From: Chloroflexota bacterium
GTDB lineage: Bacteria > Chloroflexota > DTOL01 > JACQYG01
Length of the DNA: 10,781 bases
Assembly (NCBI GenBank): GCA_016208345.1
Contig: JACQYG010000074.1
Span: 1-10,781 of the forward strand
Reading direction: 5' to 3'
Shown one piece after another: positions 1 to 5,723 of this stretch. How positions within the stretch are numbered: the first letter of the stretch is position 1; each line of letters opens with the position of its first letter. The position numbers were made by a program, and so were the translations under genes. The notes beneath the pieces are model-generated. The model was not told the origin of the DNA. It saw only the letters and a list, made by a program, of their open reading frames with translations, and made no database searches.

Positions 1-1011
1 ACTGGGCAGCACCAAAGCACCAGACTCGACATTCCCGGCCAGGAAGCCAGGGGCGTCATCTACGGCCTGGACCTGTTGCGCGACCTGAACCTGGGAAGGT
101 CGGTGGAGATGGGCCGGCGAGTGGCGGTGATCGGTGGGGGCAACACCGCTATGGACGCGGCCAGATCCGCAGTGCGCCGGGGAGCCGAGGTGACGGTGGT
201 GTATCGCCGGTCTCGGGAGGAGATGCCGGCCATCCCGGAGGCGATCCAGGAGGCCGAGGAGGAGGGGATCCGGTTCCTCTTCCTGAGCGCAACGAAGCGA
301 GTGATAGTCCAGAACGCCGCCGTGGGCGGTCTGGAATGCCGGACAATGCGGCTGGGCGAGCCTGACAAGAGCGGCCGCCGTCGACCCATCCCGGTGGATG
401 GAACGGAGTTCGGGTTGGATGTGGATACGATCATCGGAGCCATCGGCCAGGAGGTAGACCTATCTTTCCTTCCCTCGGGCATCGCTGCTGACAGAGGTGG
501 CATTCAGGTTGACGAACGCGGGGTCACCACCAGACCAGGGACGTTCTCCGGAGGTGATGTGGCTACCGGCGCCGGCACGGTCACCGCTGCTATCGGCTCG
601 GGCAAGAAAGCGGCTTTGGCCATCCACGGTTATCTGAGCGGCGAGAGAATGGAGGAAGCCTTTGAGCCACAGGTGGTGGCCTACGAGGAGATCAACCTGG
701 ATTACTTCGAGCCCGCTGCCCGGCAGGCGATGCCGCGTCGCCAGATCACGGAGAGGCTCGGGGGGTTCGTTGAAGTGAATCTGGGCTACACAGAGGCGGC
801 GACGCTGACCGAAGCCCAGCGTTGTTTTAGCTGTGGCGTGTGCAACCACTGCGATACCTGCTGGCTGTTCTGTCCGGACGTAGCTATTGCCAAGTTAGAC
901 CACCGTGATTACCTCATCAACTACGATTACTGTAAGGGCTGTGGCGTGTGCGTGGAGGAGTGCCCCCGGAGTGCCATCTCCATGGAGGAGGAGATGAAAT
1001 GGAAAAAGTGA
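1..1011 (+). CDS. NAD(P)H/FAD oxidoreductase fused to 2x[4Fe-4S] ferredoxin domain, POR-associated (5' end missing)
   Basis: The reading frame is open from base 1, so the gene starts upstream; 336 codons are visible. The first residues (RLDIPGQEARGVIYGLDLLR) match the middle of GltD-type flavoproteins (glutamate synthase small-subunit family), so the TTG at 76 is not the start. A dinucleotide-binding motif GGGNTAMDAAR lies at visible residues 45-55. The YRRSREEMPA segment (68-77) is typical of NADPH-preferring members. The FAD-contacting TFSGGDVATGAGTV is at 181-194. The C-terminus carries a cysteine block (C275, 278, 281, 284, 287, 291) and a second canonical CxxCxxCxxxCP (C311, 314, 317, 321), consistent with two [4Fe-4S] clusters. 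This fits the delta (ferredoxin) subunit of a 2-oxoacid:ferredoxin oxidoreductase fused to an NAD(P)H module. porA overlaps its last 13 bases, so the two are probably translationally coupled. The physiological direction of electron flow is inference. Confidence 0.9.
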   Translation, partial: TGQHQSTRLDIPGQEARGVIYGLDLLRDLNLGRSVEMGRRVAVIGGGNTAMDAARSAVRRGAEVTVVYRRSREEMPAIPEAIQEAEEEGIRFLFLSATKRVIVQNAAVGGLECRTMRLGEPDKSGRRRPIPVDGTEFGLDVDTIIGAIGQEVDLSFLPSGIAADRGGIQVDERGVTTRPGTFSGGDVATGAGTVTAAIGSGKKAALAIHGYLSGERMEEAFEPQVVAYEEINLDYFEPAARQAMPRRQITERLGGFVEVNLGYTEAATLTEAQRCFSCGVCNHCDTCWLFCPDVAIAKLDHRDYLINYDYCKGCGVCVEECPRSAISMEEEMKWKK

Positions 1012-2153
1012 TCATCGGCAACTACGCTGTCTCCTATGGAGCGCAGCTAGCCCGGGTGCAGGTTATCGCGGCTTATCCCATTACGCCGCAAACCCAGATT
1101 GTGGAAAAGCTGGCGGAGATGTGTGCCTCAGGAGAGCTCAATGCCCGCTTCATTCCGGTGGAGTCCGAGCACTCGGCCATGGCCAGTACCATCGGGGCGG
1201 CTGCCACCGGTGCCCGGGCCTTCACCGCCACCTCATCCCAGGGCCTGGCCTTGATGCACGAGATGATCCACTGGGCGGCGGCCTCGCGGTTACCGATTGT
1301 TATGGCCAACGTCAACCGGGCTCTAGGGCCAGGCTGGTCCATCTGGGCCGATCAGAACGACAGCTTGTCTCAAAGGGATACGGGCTGGCTGCAATTCTAC
1401 TGCGAGAGCAACCAGGAGGTCCTGGACACGGTGCTCCAGGGCTACCGCATTGCCGAACAGGTCATGCTGCCAGTGATGATCAATCTGGACGGCTTCCTAC
1501 TATCTCACACCTCGGAACCCGTGGACATCCCCGACCAGGCGCTGGTGGACAGGTACCTGCCGCTGGCCCGACGTGACCTCATCCTTGATCCCGACGACCC
1601 GCACTCCTTCGGTGGCCTGGTGAATCCCGAGCACTACATGGAGATGCGCCATAAGATGCACCAGGCACAGCTCCAGGGCAAGGAGGCGGCCAGGGAGGCC
1701 GACGCCCAGTTTAAGGCCATCTTTGGCCGGAGCTATGGCCTGGTAGAGGGCTATCGTCTGGAGGGAGCGGAGCTGGCGCTGGTGGTCTCCGGTACTATTG
1801 CCAGCACCTCCCGCGTAGCGGTGGACCGGTTGCGGGAGCAGGGCGAAAAGGTGGGGCTCCTGAAGATCCGTATGTTCCGGCCTTTCCCGGGTGAGGAAGT
1901 CGGAGAACTGCTCGGCGGATTCAAGAAGGTAGCCGTCATTGACCGGAACATCTCCTTCGGCCACGGTGGGATATTTTGCCAGGAATTGAAGTCCGCCCTC
2001 TACAACCTCCCAAAGCGGCCTCAGGTTTACGGCTACATCGCCGGGCTGGGCGGCCGGGACGTGACGCCTCAGACCATCCTGGACATAGCTGAATTGACTG
2101 CGTGCCGTAACGTGCCACCGGCCGAGGCGGACTGGATATGGGTAAAGGTATGA
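999..2153 (+). CDS. porA: 2-oxoacid (pyruvate):ferredoxin oxidoreductase, alpha subunit
   Basis: This 384-residue protein has the length usual for a separate PorA subunit. The alpha subunit holds the pyrimidine half of the thiamine diphosphate site and helps bind CoA in the cytoplasmic enzyme that converts pyruvate and CoA to acetyl-CoA, CO2 and reduced ferredoxin. Visible family segments are AYPITPQTQIVEKL (25-38), PVESEHSAMAS (53-63), TATSSQGLALMHE (76-88) and NRALGPGWSIWADQNDS (106-122) followed by QRDTGW. This last block is characteristic of pyruvate/2-ketoisovalerate-type enzymes rather than 2-oxoglutarate-type ones. The C-terminal part (about 250-370) looks like the transketolase C-like domain. 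The ATG at 999 is chosen because a purine-rich Shine-Dalgarno (GGAGGAGGAG, 984-993) lies just upstream and the homologous region begins there; an in-frame ATG at 948 has no such support. Substrate choice (pyruvate or a branched 2-oxoacid) cannot be settled from sequence. Confidence 0.93.
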   Translation: MEKVIIGNYAVSYGAQLARVQVIAAYPITPQTQIVEKLAEMCASGELNARFIPVESEHSAMASTIGAAATGARAFTATSSQGLALMHEMIHWAAASRLPIVMANVNRALGPGWSIWADQNDSLSQRDTGWLQFYCESNQEVLDTVLQGYRIAEQVMLPVMINLDGFLLSHTSEPVDIPDQALVDRYLPLARRDLILDPDDPHSFGGLVNPEHYMEMRHKMHQAQLQGKEAAREADAQFKAIFGRSYGLVEGYRLEGAELALVVSGTIASTSRVAVDRLREQGEKVGLLKIRMFRPFPGEEVGELLGGFKKVAVIDRNISFGHGGIFCQELKSALYNLPKRPQVYGYIAGLGGRDVTPQTILDIAELTACRNVPPAEADWIWVKV

Positions 2154-3028
2154 GCTATCAGATTCCAGAAGACGAGTACATGTATTCCGGAGACGTGGCT
2201 TGTCCGGGTTGCGGGGCTGGGCTAGCCATGCGCCTGGCCTTAAAGGCCCTGGGCCCCCGGACCATCCTGGTATTGCCGGCGAGTTGCTGGTCCATCATCG
2301 CCGGGCCCTTCCCCTACTCGGCGCTGAGCGTGCCTGTCTACCATACCGCCTTTGAAACCGGGGGCTCGACTGCAGCGGGGGTGCGAGCGGCCCTGGACAT
2401 GAAGTCGGATAGGGAGACCACGGTGGTGACCTGGGCCGGCGACGGGGGGACCTTCGACATCGGCTTGCAGGCCCTGTCCGGGGCGGTGGAGCGCAACGAG
2501 AACTTCATCTACGTTTGCTATGACAACGAGGCTTACATGAATACCGGCATCCAACGCAGTTCGGCCACGCCCTTCGGCGCGTGGACCTCCACCACGCCCA
2601 TAGGCCATACCAAGGACCAGCCCAAAAAAGATATGGTGGGCATCATGGCTGCTCACCGTATCCCGTACGCCGCCACCGCCAACATCGCCTACCCGGAGGA
2701 CCTGGTGCGAAAATTTCAAAAAGCCAGGGCGATGAAAGGGTCGCGTTTCATTCACATCCTGGCTACCTGTCCGCCGGGCTGGAGGATAGCATCCGATTTG
2801 AGTGTCAAGGTGGCTCGCATGGCGGTGCAGACCAGGATCTTCCCCCTCTACGAAGTGGAGAACGGCGTCAAATACACCATCAACGTTAGACCCAAAGGCC
2901 TGCCGGTGAGCCTCTATTTGAAGATGCAGGACCGTTTCAAACACCTGACGGCGGAGGATATGGCGATCATTCAGGAAAACGTGGATCGGGAGTGGGAGCG
3001 CCTGGAGGACAGGGTCGCCTCCAGCTGA
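2150..3028 (+). CDS. porB: 2-oxoacid (pyruvate):ferredoxin oxidoreductase, beta subunit
   Basis: This 292-residue protein is the thiamine diphosphate- and [4Fe-4S]-binding subunit that works with PorA. The TPP/Mg signature is visible as WAGDGGTFDIG (95-105) continuing to DNEAYMNTG (125-133). The four cysteines expected to bind the proximal cluster are present: C18 and C21 in ACPGCG, C46 in ASCWS and C207 in ATCPPGW. The C-terminal region (NVRPKGLPVSLYLKMQDRF) is the usual PorB tail. I prefer the ATG at 2150, which makes an ATGA overlap with the porA stop and gives the family-like N-terminus MSYQIPEDEYMYSG. An in-frame ATG at 2138 would add only four residues (MGKG) and cannot be excluded. All catalytic residues that I can check look intact. 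The gamma subunit is not seen in this window. Confidence 0.93.
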   Translation: MSYQIPEDEYMYSGDVACPGCGAGLAMRLALKALGPRTILVLPASCWSIIAGPFPYSALSVPVYHTAFETGGSTAAGVRAALDMKSDRETTVVTWAGDGGTFDIGLQALSGAVERNENFIYVCYDNEAYMNTGIQRSSATPFGAWTSTTPIGHTKDQPKKDMVGIMAAHRIPYAATANIAYPEDLVRKFQKARAMKGSRFIHILATCPPGWRIASDLSVKVARMAVQTRIFPLYEVENGVKYTINVRPKGLPVSLYLKMQDRFKHLTAEDMAIIQENVDREWERLEDRVASS

Positions 3029-3038
3029 TTCCACGAGC

Positions 3039-3042
3039 GGAG
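3039..3042 (+). promoter_or_regulatory. Ribosome binding site supporting the GTG start of the MBL hydrolase
   Basis: GGAG lies seven bases upstream of GTG 3050. The first ATG inside the frame would cut into the conserved N-terminus, so this site decides the start. Confidence 0.6.
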
Positions 3043-3049
3043 AAACAAG

Positions 3050-3892
3050 GTGCGTTTCGGTAACCTGGAGCTGTACCTGGTTAACGCCGGGACATTCATG
3101 ATGGATGGTGGGGCGGCCTTTGGTCTGGTGCCTAAAGTCCTCTGGGAAAGAGAACTGCCAGCGGATAAGCTTAACCGCGTCCCCATGGCGGCAAATTGTC
3201 TCTTGATTCAGGGCGAGGGCCAGCGCATCCTGGTGGATACCGGCATGGGGACGAAGCTCTCCGAAAAGGAGCGCGGCTTCTTTTCCCTGGCTGACGACGG
3301 TGGCCTGGAGGCAGGCCTGGCAAAGCTAGGCCTGGGAGTTGGCGACATCGATATCGTCATCAACACCCACCTGCATAGCGACCATTGCGGTGGAAACACG
3401 AAGCTGGTGGACGGCAAGCCTGTCCCCACCTTTCCCCGGGCCCGCTATTGGATTCAAAGGCGCGAATGGAGCGATGCGCTCTACCCCAATGAACGCACCC
3501 AGGCCACCTACCTGGCGAGCAACCTGGTGCCGCTGAGCGAAAGCGGGCAACTGGAGCTAAAGAGCGGAAACGTCAGGGTTGCACCGAGTGTAGAGTGCCA
3601 GGTAACCAGAGGCCACACCTATGCCCATCAAAGCGTGATCGTCAAATCGCAGGATCTGGTGGCTATTTACCTGGGGGATGTGGCACCTTTTACCGTCCAC
3701 ATGGAAAGGATCGCCTGGATTCCTGCGTTCGACGCCGAGCCGCTGGAGACGGTGGAGACCAAACGGTCTTTACTGCGCTGGGCGTTGGAGCAGCACGCGC
3801 TGCTCATCTTTGGTCACGATACCAGGATTCCCATGGGCTATCTGCAGCGGGAGGGCGATGGATACCGAGTTGAGCCAGCCCGGTCTTGGTGA
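3050..3892 (+). CDS. MBL-fold metallo-hydrolase (YtnP/lactonase-like)
   Basis: This 280-residue protein has a metallo-beta-lactamase fold. The dinuclear metal motif is HLHSDHCGG, with H107, H109, D111 and H112. Further ligands are H189 (GHTYAH), D210 (YLGDVAPF) and H256 (IFGHDTRIP), so the zinc site looks complete. The N-terminal DGGAAFGLVPKVLWER followed by NRVPMAANCLLI and LVDTGMGTKL resembles the YtnP-like branch, which includes quorum-quenching lactonases; the actual substrate is unknown. No signal peptide or membrane segment is visible, so it should be cytoplasmic. The GTG start at 3050 is supported by a GGAG at 3039-3042, seven bases upstream. It begins 21 bp after porB and is probably in the same transcript, although a functional connection to the oxidoreductase is not obvious. 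The stop codon lies inside a perfect palindrome (3889-3905). Confidence 0.85.
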   Translation: MRFGNLELYLVNAGTFMMDGGAAFGLVPKVLWERELPADKLNRVPMAANCLLIQGEGQRILVDTGMGTKLSEKERGFFSLADDGGLEAGLAKLGLGVGDIDIVINTHLHSDHCGGNTKLVDGKPVPTFPRARYWIQRREWSDALYPNERTQATYLASNLVPLSESGQLELKSGNVRVAPSVECQVTRGHTYAHQSVIVKSQDLVAIYLGDVAPFTVHMERIAWIPAFDAEPLETVETKRSLLRWALEQHALLIFGHDTRIPMGYLQREGDGYRVEPARSW

Positions 3893-3905
3893 ACGAATCG
3901 TTCAC
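3889..3905. promoter_or_regulatory. Perfect 8+1+8 palindrome ahead of hpf, candidate operator
   Basis: GTGAACGA-A-TCGTTCAC is a perfect inverted repeat with a single central base. It covers the MBL-hydrolase stop codon and lies 42 bp before the hpf start. No T-run follows, so it does not look like an intrinsic terminator. Size and symmetry fit the binding site of a dimeric helix-turn-helix regulator, but no regulator is known from this window and the role is inference. Confidence 0.35.
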
Positions 3906-3933
3906 GGACTCGGGGTGGATGAACATACAAAAA

Positions 3934-3938
3934 GGGGG
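3934..3938 (+). promoter_or_regulatory. Ribosome binding site of hpf
   Basis: A GGGGG(A) run in a purine-rich stretch (AAAGGGGGAAA) lies about nine bases ahead of ATG 3948. It sets the hpf start there rather than at ATG codons further upstream in the same open frame, which fall inside the MBL gene. Confidence 0.65.
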
Positions 3939-3947
3939 AAACGTGCC

Positions 3948-4487
3948 ATGAAGATCGTCATCAAGGGGAAGAATGTCGAGGTGGCGAATGGAGTGCGCGA
4001 GTACGTGGAGAAAAAGTTAGGCAAACTGGATCGGCACCTTGACAACATCACCGAGGTGCTGGTGGAGCTGTCCAACGAGAGAACCAGGAGCGCCGAGGCG
4101 CGCCAGGTGATACAGGTTACAATCCTGGCCAACGGCCGTATCCTCAGAGGGGAGGAGAGGTCGGGCGACGTATATGCCGCGGTTGATGCTGTGGTGGACA
4201 AGATGAAGAACCGCATCGACCGCTACAAGGGCAGACGGTATGGTGGTAAGGGTAAACTGGCGATGGCTGACGTTCTGGAAGCGATTGAGGTCGGGGAGGA
4301 AGAGAGCCGCATCGTTCGCACCAAGCGCTTTGAGCTGAAACCCATGTATGCCGAGGAAGCCATCGAGCAGATGGAGTTGTTAGGCCACGACTTCTACATT
4401 TTCTTCAACGCTGCCGCCGAAGGCATTAACGTGGTCTACCGGCGGCAGGATGGAAACTATGGCCTTTTGCAGCCGGAGCTGCCTTGA
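3948..4487 (+). CDS. hpf: Ribosome hibernation-promoting factor, long form
   Basis: This 179-residue protein is the length typical of long HPF, which binds the 30S subunit in stationary phase or stress and pairs ribosomes into inactive 100S dimers. The N-terminal domain (about 1-100) shows the S30AE/HPF pattern: MKIVIKGKNVEVANGVREYV, a KLGKLDRHLDNI helix region and a GEERSGDVYAAVDAVVDKM helix. After a short variable linker (about 101-119) comes the dimerisation domain (121-175), RIVRTKRFELKPMYAEEAI, ending in YRRQDGNYGLLQP, a strong family signature. The start at ATG 3948 follows from the SD at 3934-3938 and the canonical N-terminus; the open frame reaches further upstream only as a shadow of the MBL gene. 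A perfect palindrome precedes the gene and a strong hairpin follows it, so it may have its own transcription unit or its own control. Confidence 0.95.
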   Translation: MKIVIKGKNVEVANGVREYVEKKLGKLDRHLDNITEVLVELSNERTRSAEARQVIQVTILANGRILRGEERSGDVYAAVDAVVDKMKNRIDRYKGRRYGGKGKLAMADVLEAIEVGEEESRIVRTKRFELKPMYAEEAIEQMELLGHDFYIFFNAAAEGINVVYRRQDGNYGLLQPELP

Positions 4488-4502
4488 AGCAAGATGGGCG
4501 TC

Positions 4503-4517
4503 CTTTACTAGTGAGGA
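4503..4517 (+). repeat. 15-bp motif CTTTACTAGTGAGGA, copy 1
   Basis: This stretch begins 15 bp after the hpf stop. It recurs with a single change at 8357-8371, again just after a gene. It contains ACTAGT, which carries the usually rare CTAG tetranucleotide, and it directly abuts the hairpin at 4517-4552. Its role is unknown. It also supplies a GAGGA that could act as a Shine-Dalgarno for the TTG at 4527. Confidence 0.4.
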
Positions 4518-4552
4518 ACTTGGGTATTGGGCAGAGGCTCAATACCCAAGTT
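4517..4552. terminator. Strong hairpin after hpf: possible terminator or attenuator
   Basis: AACTTGGGTATTG (4517-4529) is the exact reverse complement of CAATACCCAAGTT (4540-4552). This gives a 13-bp perfect stem around GGCAGAGGCT, extendable inward by a G-T and a G-C pair to leave a six-base loop. It lies 29 bp after the hpf stop. The sequence after the stem (GTTGGTAG) is not a good U-tract, so a Rho-independent terminator is plausible but not textbook. The stem covers the upstream alternative starts (TTG 4527, TTG 4551) of the next gene, so an attenuator or translational switch is an alternative. Confidence 0.5.
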
Positions 4553-4583
4553 GTTGGTAGAAGTGTCCAGTGACGTTTCCTTA

Positions 4584-5723
4584 ATGATCTTCGTCGGCGG
4601 CAGTCACGCCAGCCCGGTGGAGGAGATGGTGACCGGCGCACAATACGCCATTGCGGTGGACACCATTGAGAAAGCAGTCACCACCGGATCATTCAAGGAG
4701 ATCATCCTGATCACCGATTCCCGGGAACTGGCGAGCCGGTGCTCGGTTCTGCCGGTGAGTGCTGAGATAGATGGCGGCCCCTTCCACTTCGGTCGCCGAA
4801 TGAGAGAGGTCATTGCCAGGTATCGCATAAAGAAGCCTTTCTATATAGGAGGTGGCAGCGCTTCATTGCTCTCCACCGAGGAACTTTCCAGTATTGCGGA
4901 GAGCATCCGGACCGCCGAAAACTCCTTCATCGCTAATAACATTTTCTCTGCGGATTTCCTGGCCTTTACCCCGGGTGAGGTCATCGAGCGCATCGAACTG
5001 CCGAGCTTCGATAACAACCTGGCCTGGCTGTTGAAAGAGCAGGCGGGATTGACCGATATCCCTTTGAACCGCACCGTCGGCACTCAACTAGACGTTGACA
5101 CCCCCACCGACCTGATGGTCCTCCAGCTTCATCCACTGGTGGGCCGAAACGTGAAGGAGTACCTGGAAGGCCTTAACCTGGACGTGTCACGCCTGCGGCG
5201 TTCCATGAAGCTTCTCACAGACCCCATGGCCGAAGTGATCGTAGCGGGCCGTGTGGGGTCCTACGTGTGGGCACACCTGGAGACTGATGTGGCGTGTCGG
5301 CTCAGGGTATTCTCGGAGGAGCGCGGGATGAGGGCCAGCGGCAGGGAGGAACGGGGTCAGGTCCGGTCGCTCTTGGGTTACTATTTGGGGTTGGTGGGCC
5401 CCAAGAGGTTCTTTAAGTCGTTGGCGCAACTGGGTCAGGCTGCCCTGATCGATTCCCGGGTCATCTTCCATCATCTACATTTGAACCTCTCGGCGCCGGA
5501 CAGGTTCTACTCGGATCTGTTTCAGCCGGAAAAGGTGACCAATCCGGTTGTCCGGGCCTTTACCGAGGCAGCCAGAGAAGCGACGATCCCCGTGGTTCTG
5601 GGCGGGCACACACTGGTAGCTGGAGGCCTGTGGGCGCTCATTGACGCCGCCTGGCTGGAAAAGGATAAGGAAAGAACCGGAGGACCTACGCGATGGGAGT
5701 CACGTGCGACCGCCACAGCCTGA
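4584..5723 (+). CDS. Uncharacterised GT-A/nucleotidyltransferase-like protein
   Basis: I do not recognise a named family. The protein has 379 residues from ATG 4584. The first half resembles a GT-A (MobA/CofC/IspD-like) nucleotidyltransferase fold: an opening strand and glycine loop (IFVGGS, 2-7), a second strand IILITDS, IGGGSASLL (88-96), SFIANNIFSADFLAF where such enzymes carry their central metal-binding region, and LDVDTPTDL (169-177), recalling the D-x-D-T-P-x-D-L element that closes this fold. A mostly helical C-terminal half with no obvious motif follows. No signal peptide is visible; GGHTLVAGGLWALIDAAWL near the C-terminus is mildly hydrophobic. The start is uncertain: ATG 4584 has no clear SD, GTG 4563 would lengthen the first strand, and TTG 4527 has GAGGA nine bases upstream but lies inside the hairpin. 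Its last 31 bp overlap the glycosidase gene, so the two are probably co-translated and may share a carbohydrate-related role (inference). Confidence 0.72.
   Translation: MIFVGGSHASPVEEMVTGAQYAIAVDTIEKAVTTGSFKEIILITDSRELASRCSVLPVSAEIDGGPFHFGRRMREVIARYRIKKPFYIGGGSASLLSTEELSSIAESIRTAENSFIANNIFSADFLAFTPGEVIERIELPSFDNNLAWLLKEQAGLTDIPLNRTVGTQLDVDTPTDLMVLQLHPLVGRNVKEYLEGLNLDVSRLRRSMKLLTDPMAEVIVAGRVGSYVWAHLETDVACRLRVFSEERGMRASGREERGQVRSLLGYYLGLVGPKRFFKSLAQLGQAALIDSRVIFHHLHLNLSAPDRFYSDLFQPEKVTNPVVRAFTEAAREATIPVVLGGHTLVAGGLWALIDAAWLEKDKERTGGPTRWESRATATA
5679..5683 (+). promoter_or_regulatory. Ribosome binding site of the GH35 gene inside the preceding gene
   Basis: GGAGG lies nine bases ahead of ATG 5693, inside the 3' end of the transferase-like gene. 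It fixes the glycosidase start and implies translational coupling across the 31-bp overlap. Confidence 0.7.

Noticed and set aside
60..849. Minus-strand open frames opposite the flavoprotein gene (60-503 and 460-849)
   Set aside because: They have no family-like sequence or supporting SD, and the plus strand carries clear conserved motifs throughout.
948..998. Longer porA start at ATG 948
   Set aside because: The extra 17 residues are a shadow of the upstream ferredoxin cluster region. ATG 999 has the strong SD and the family N-terminus.
2240..3034. 264-codon minus-strand open frame antisense to porB
   Set aside because: Its product is low-complexity (rich in G, R and H) with no recognisable motif, and it lies wholly opposite a well-conserved gene. 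It is a by-product of GC-rich codon use.
3678..3947. Upstream extension of hpf through the MBL gene
   Set aside because: The extended N-terminus is an out-of-frame shadow of the MBL hydrolase. The SD at 3934-3938 and the canonical MKIVIKGKNVEV start place hpf at 3948.
4488..4583. Small RNA or riboswitch in the gap after hpf
   Set aside because: Apart from the single hairpin and the 15-bp motif I see no multi-helix conserved architecture, so I kept only those two elements.
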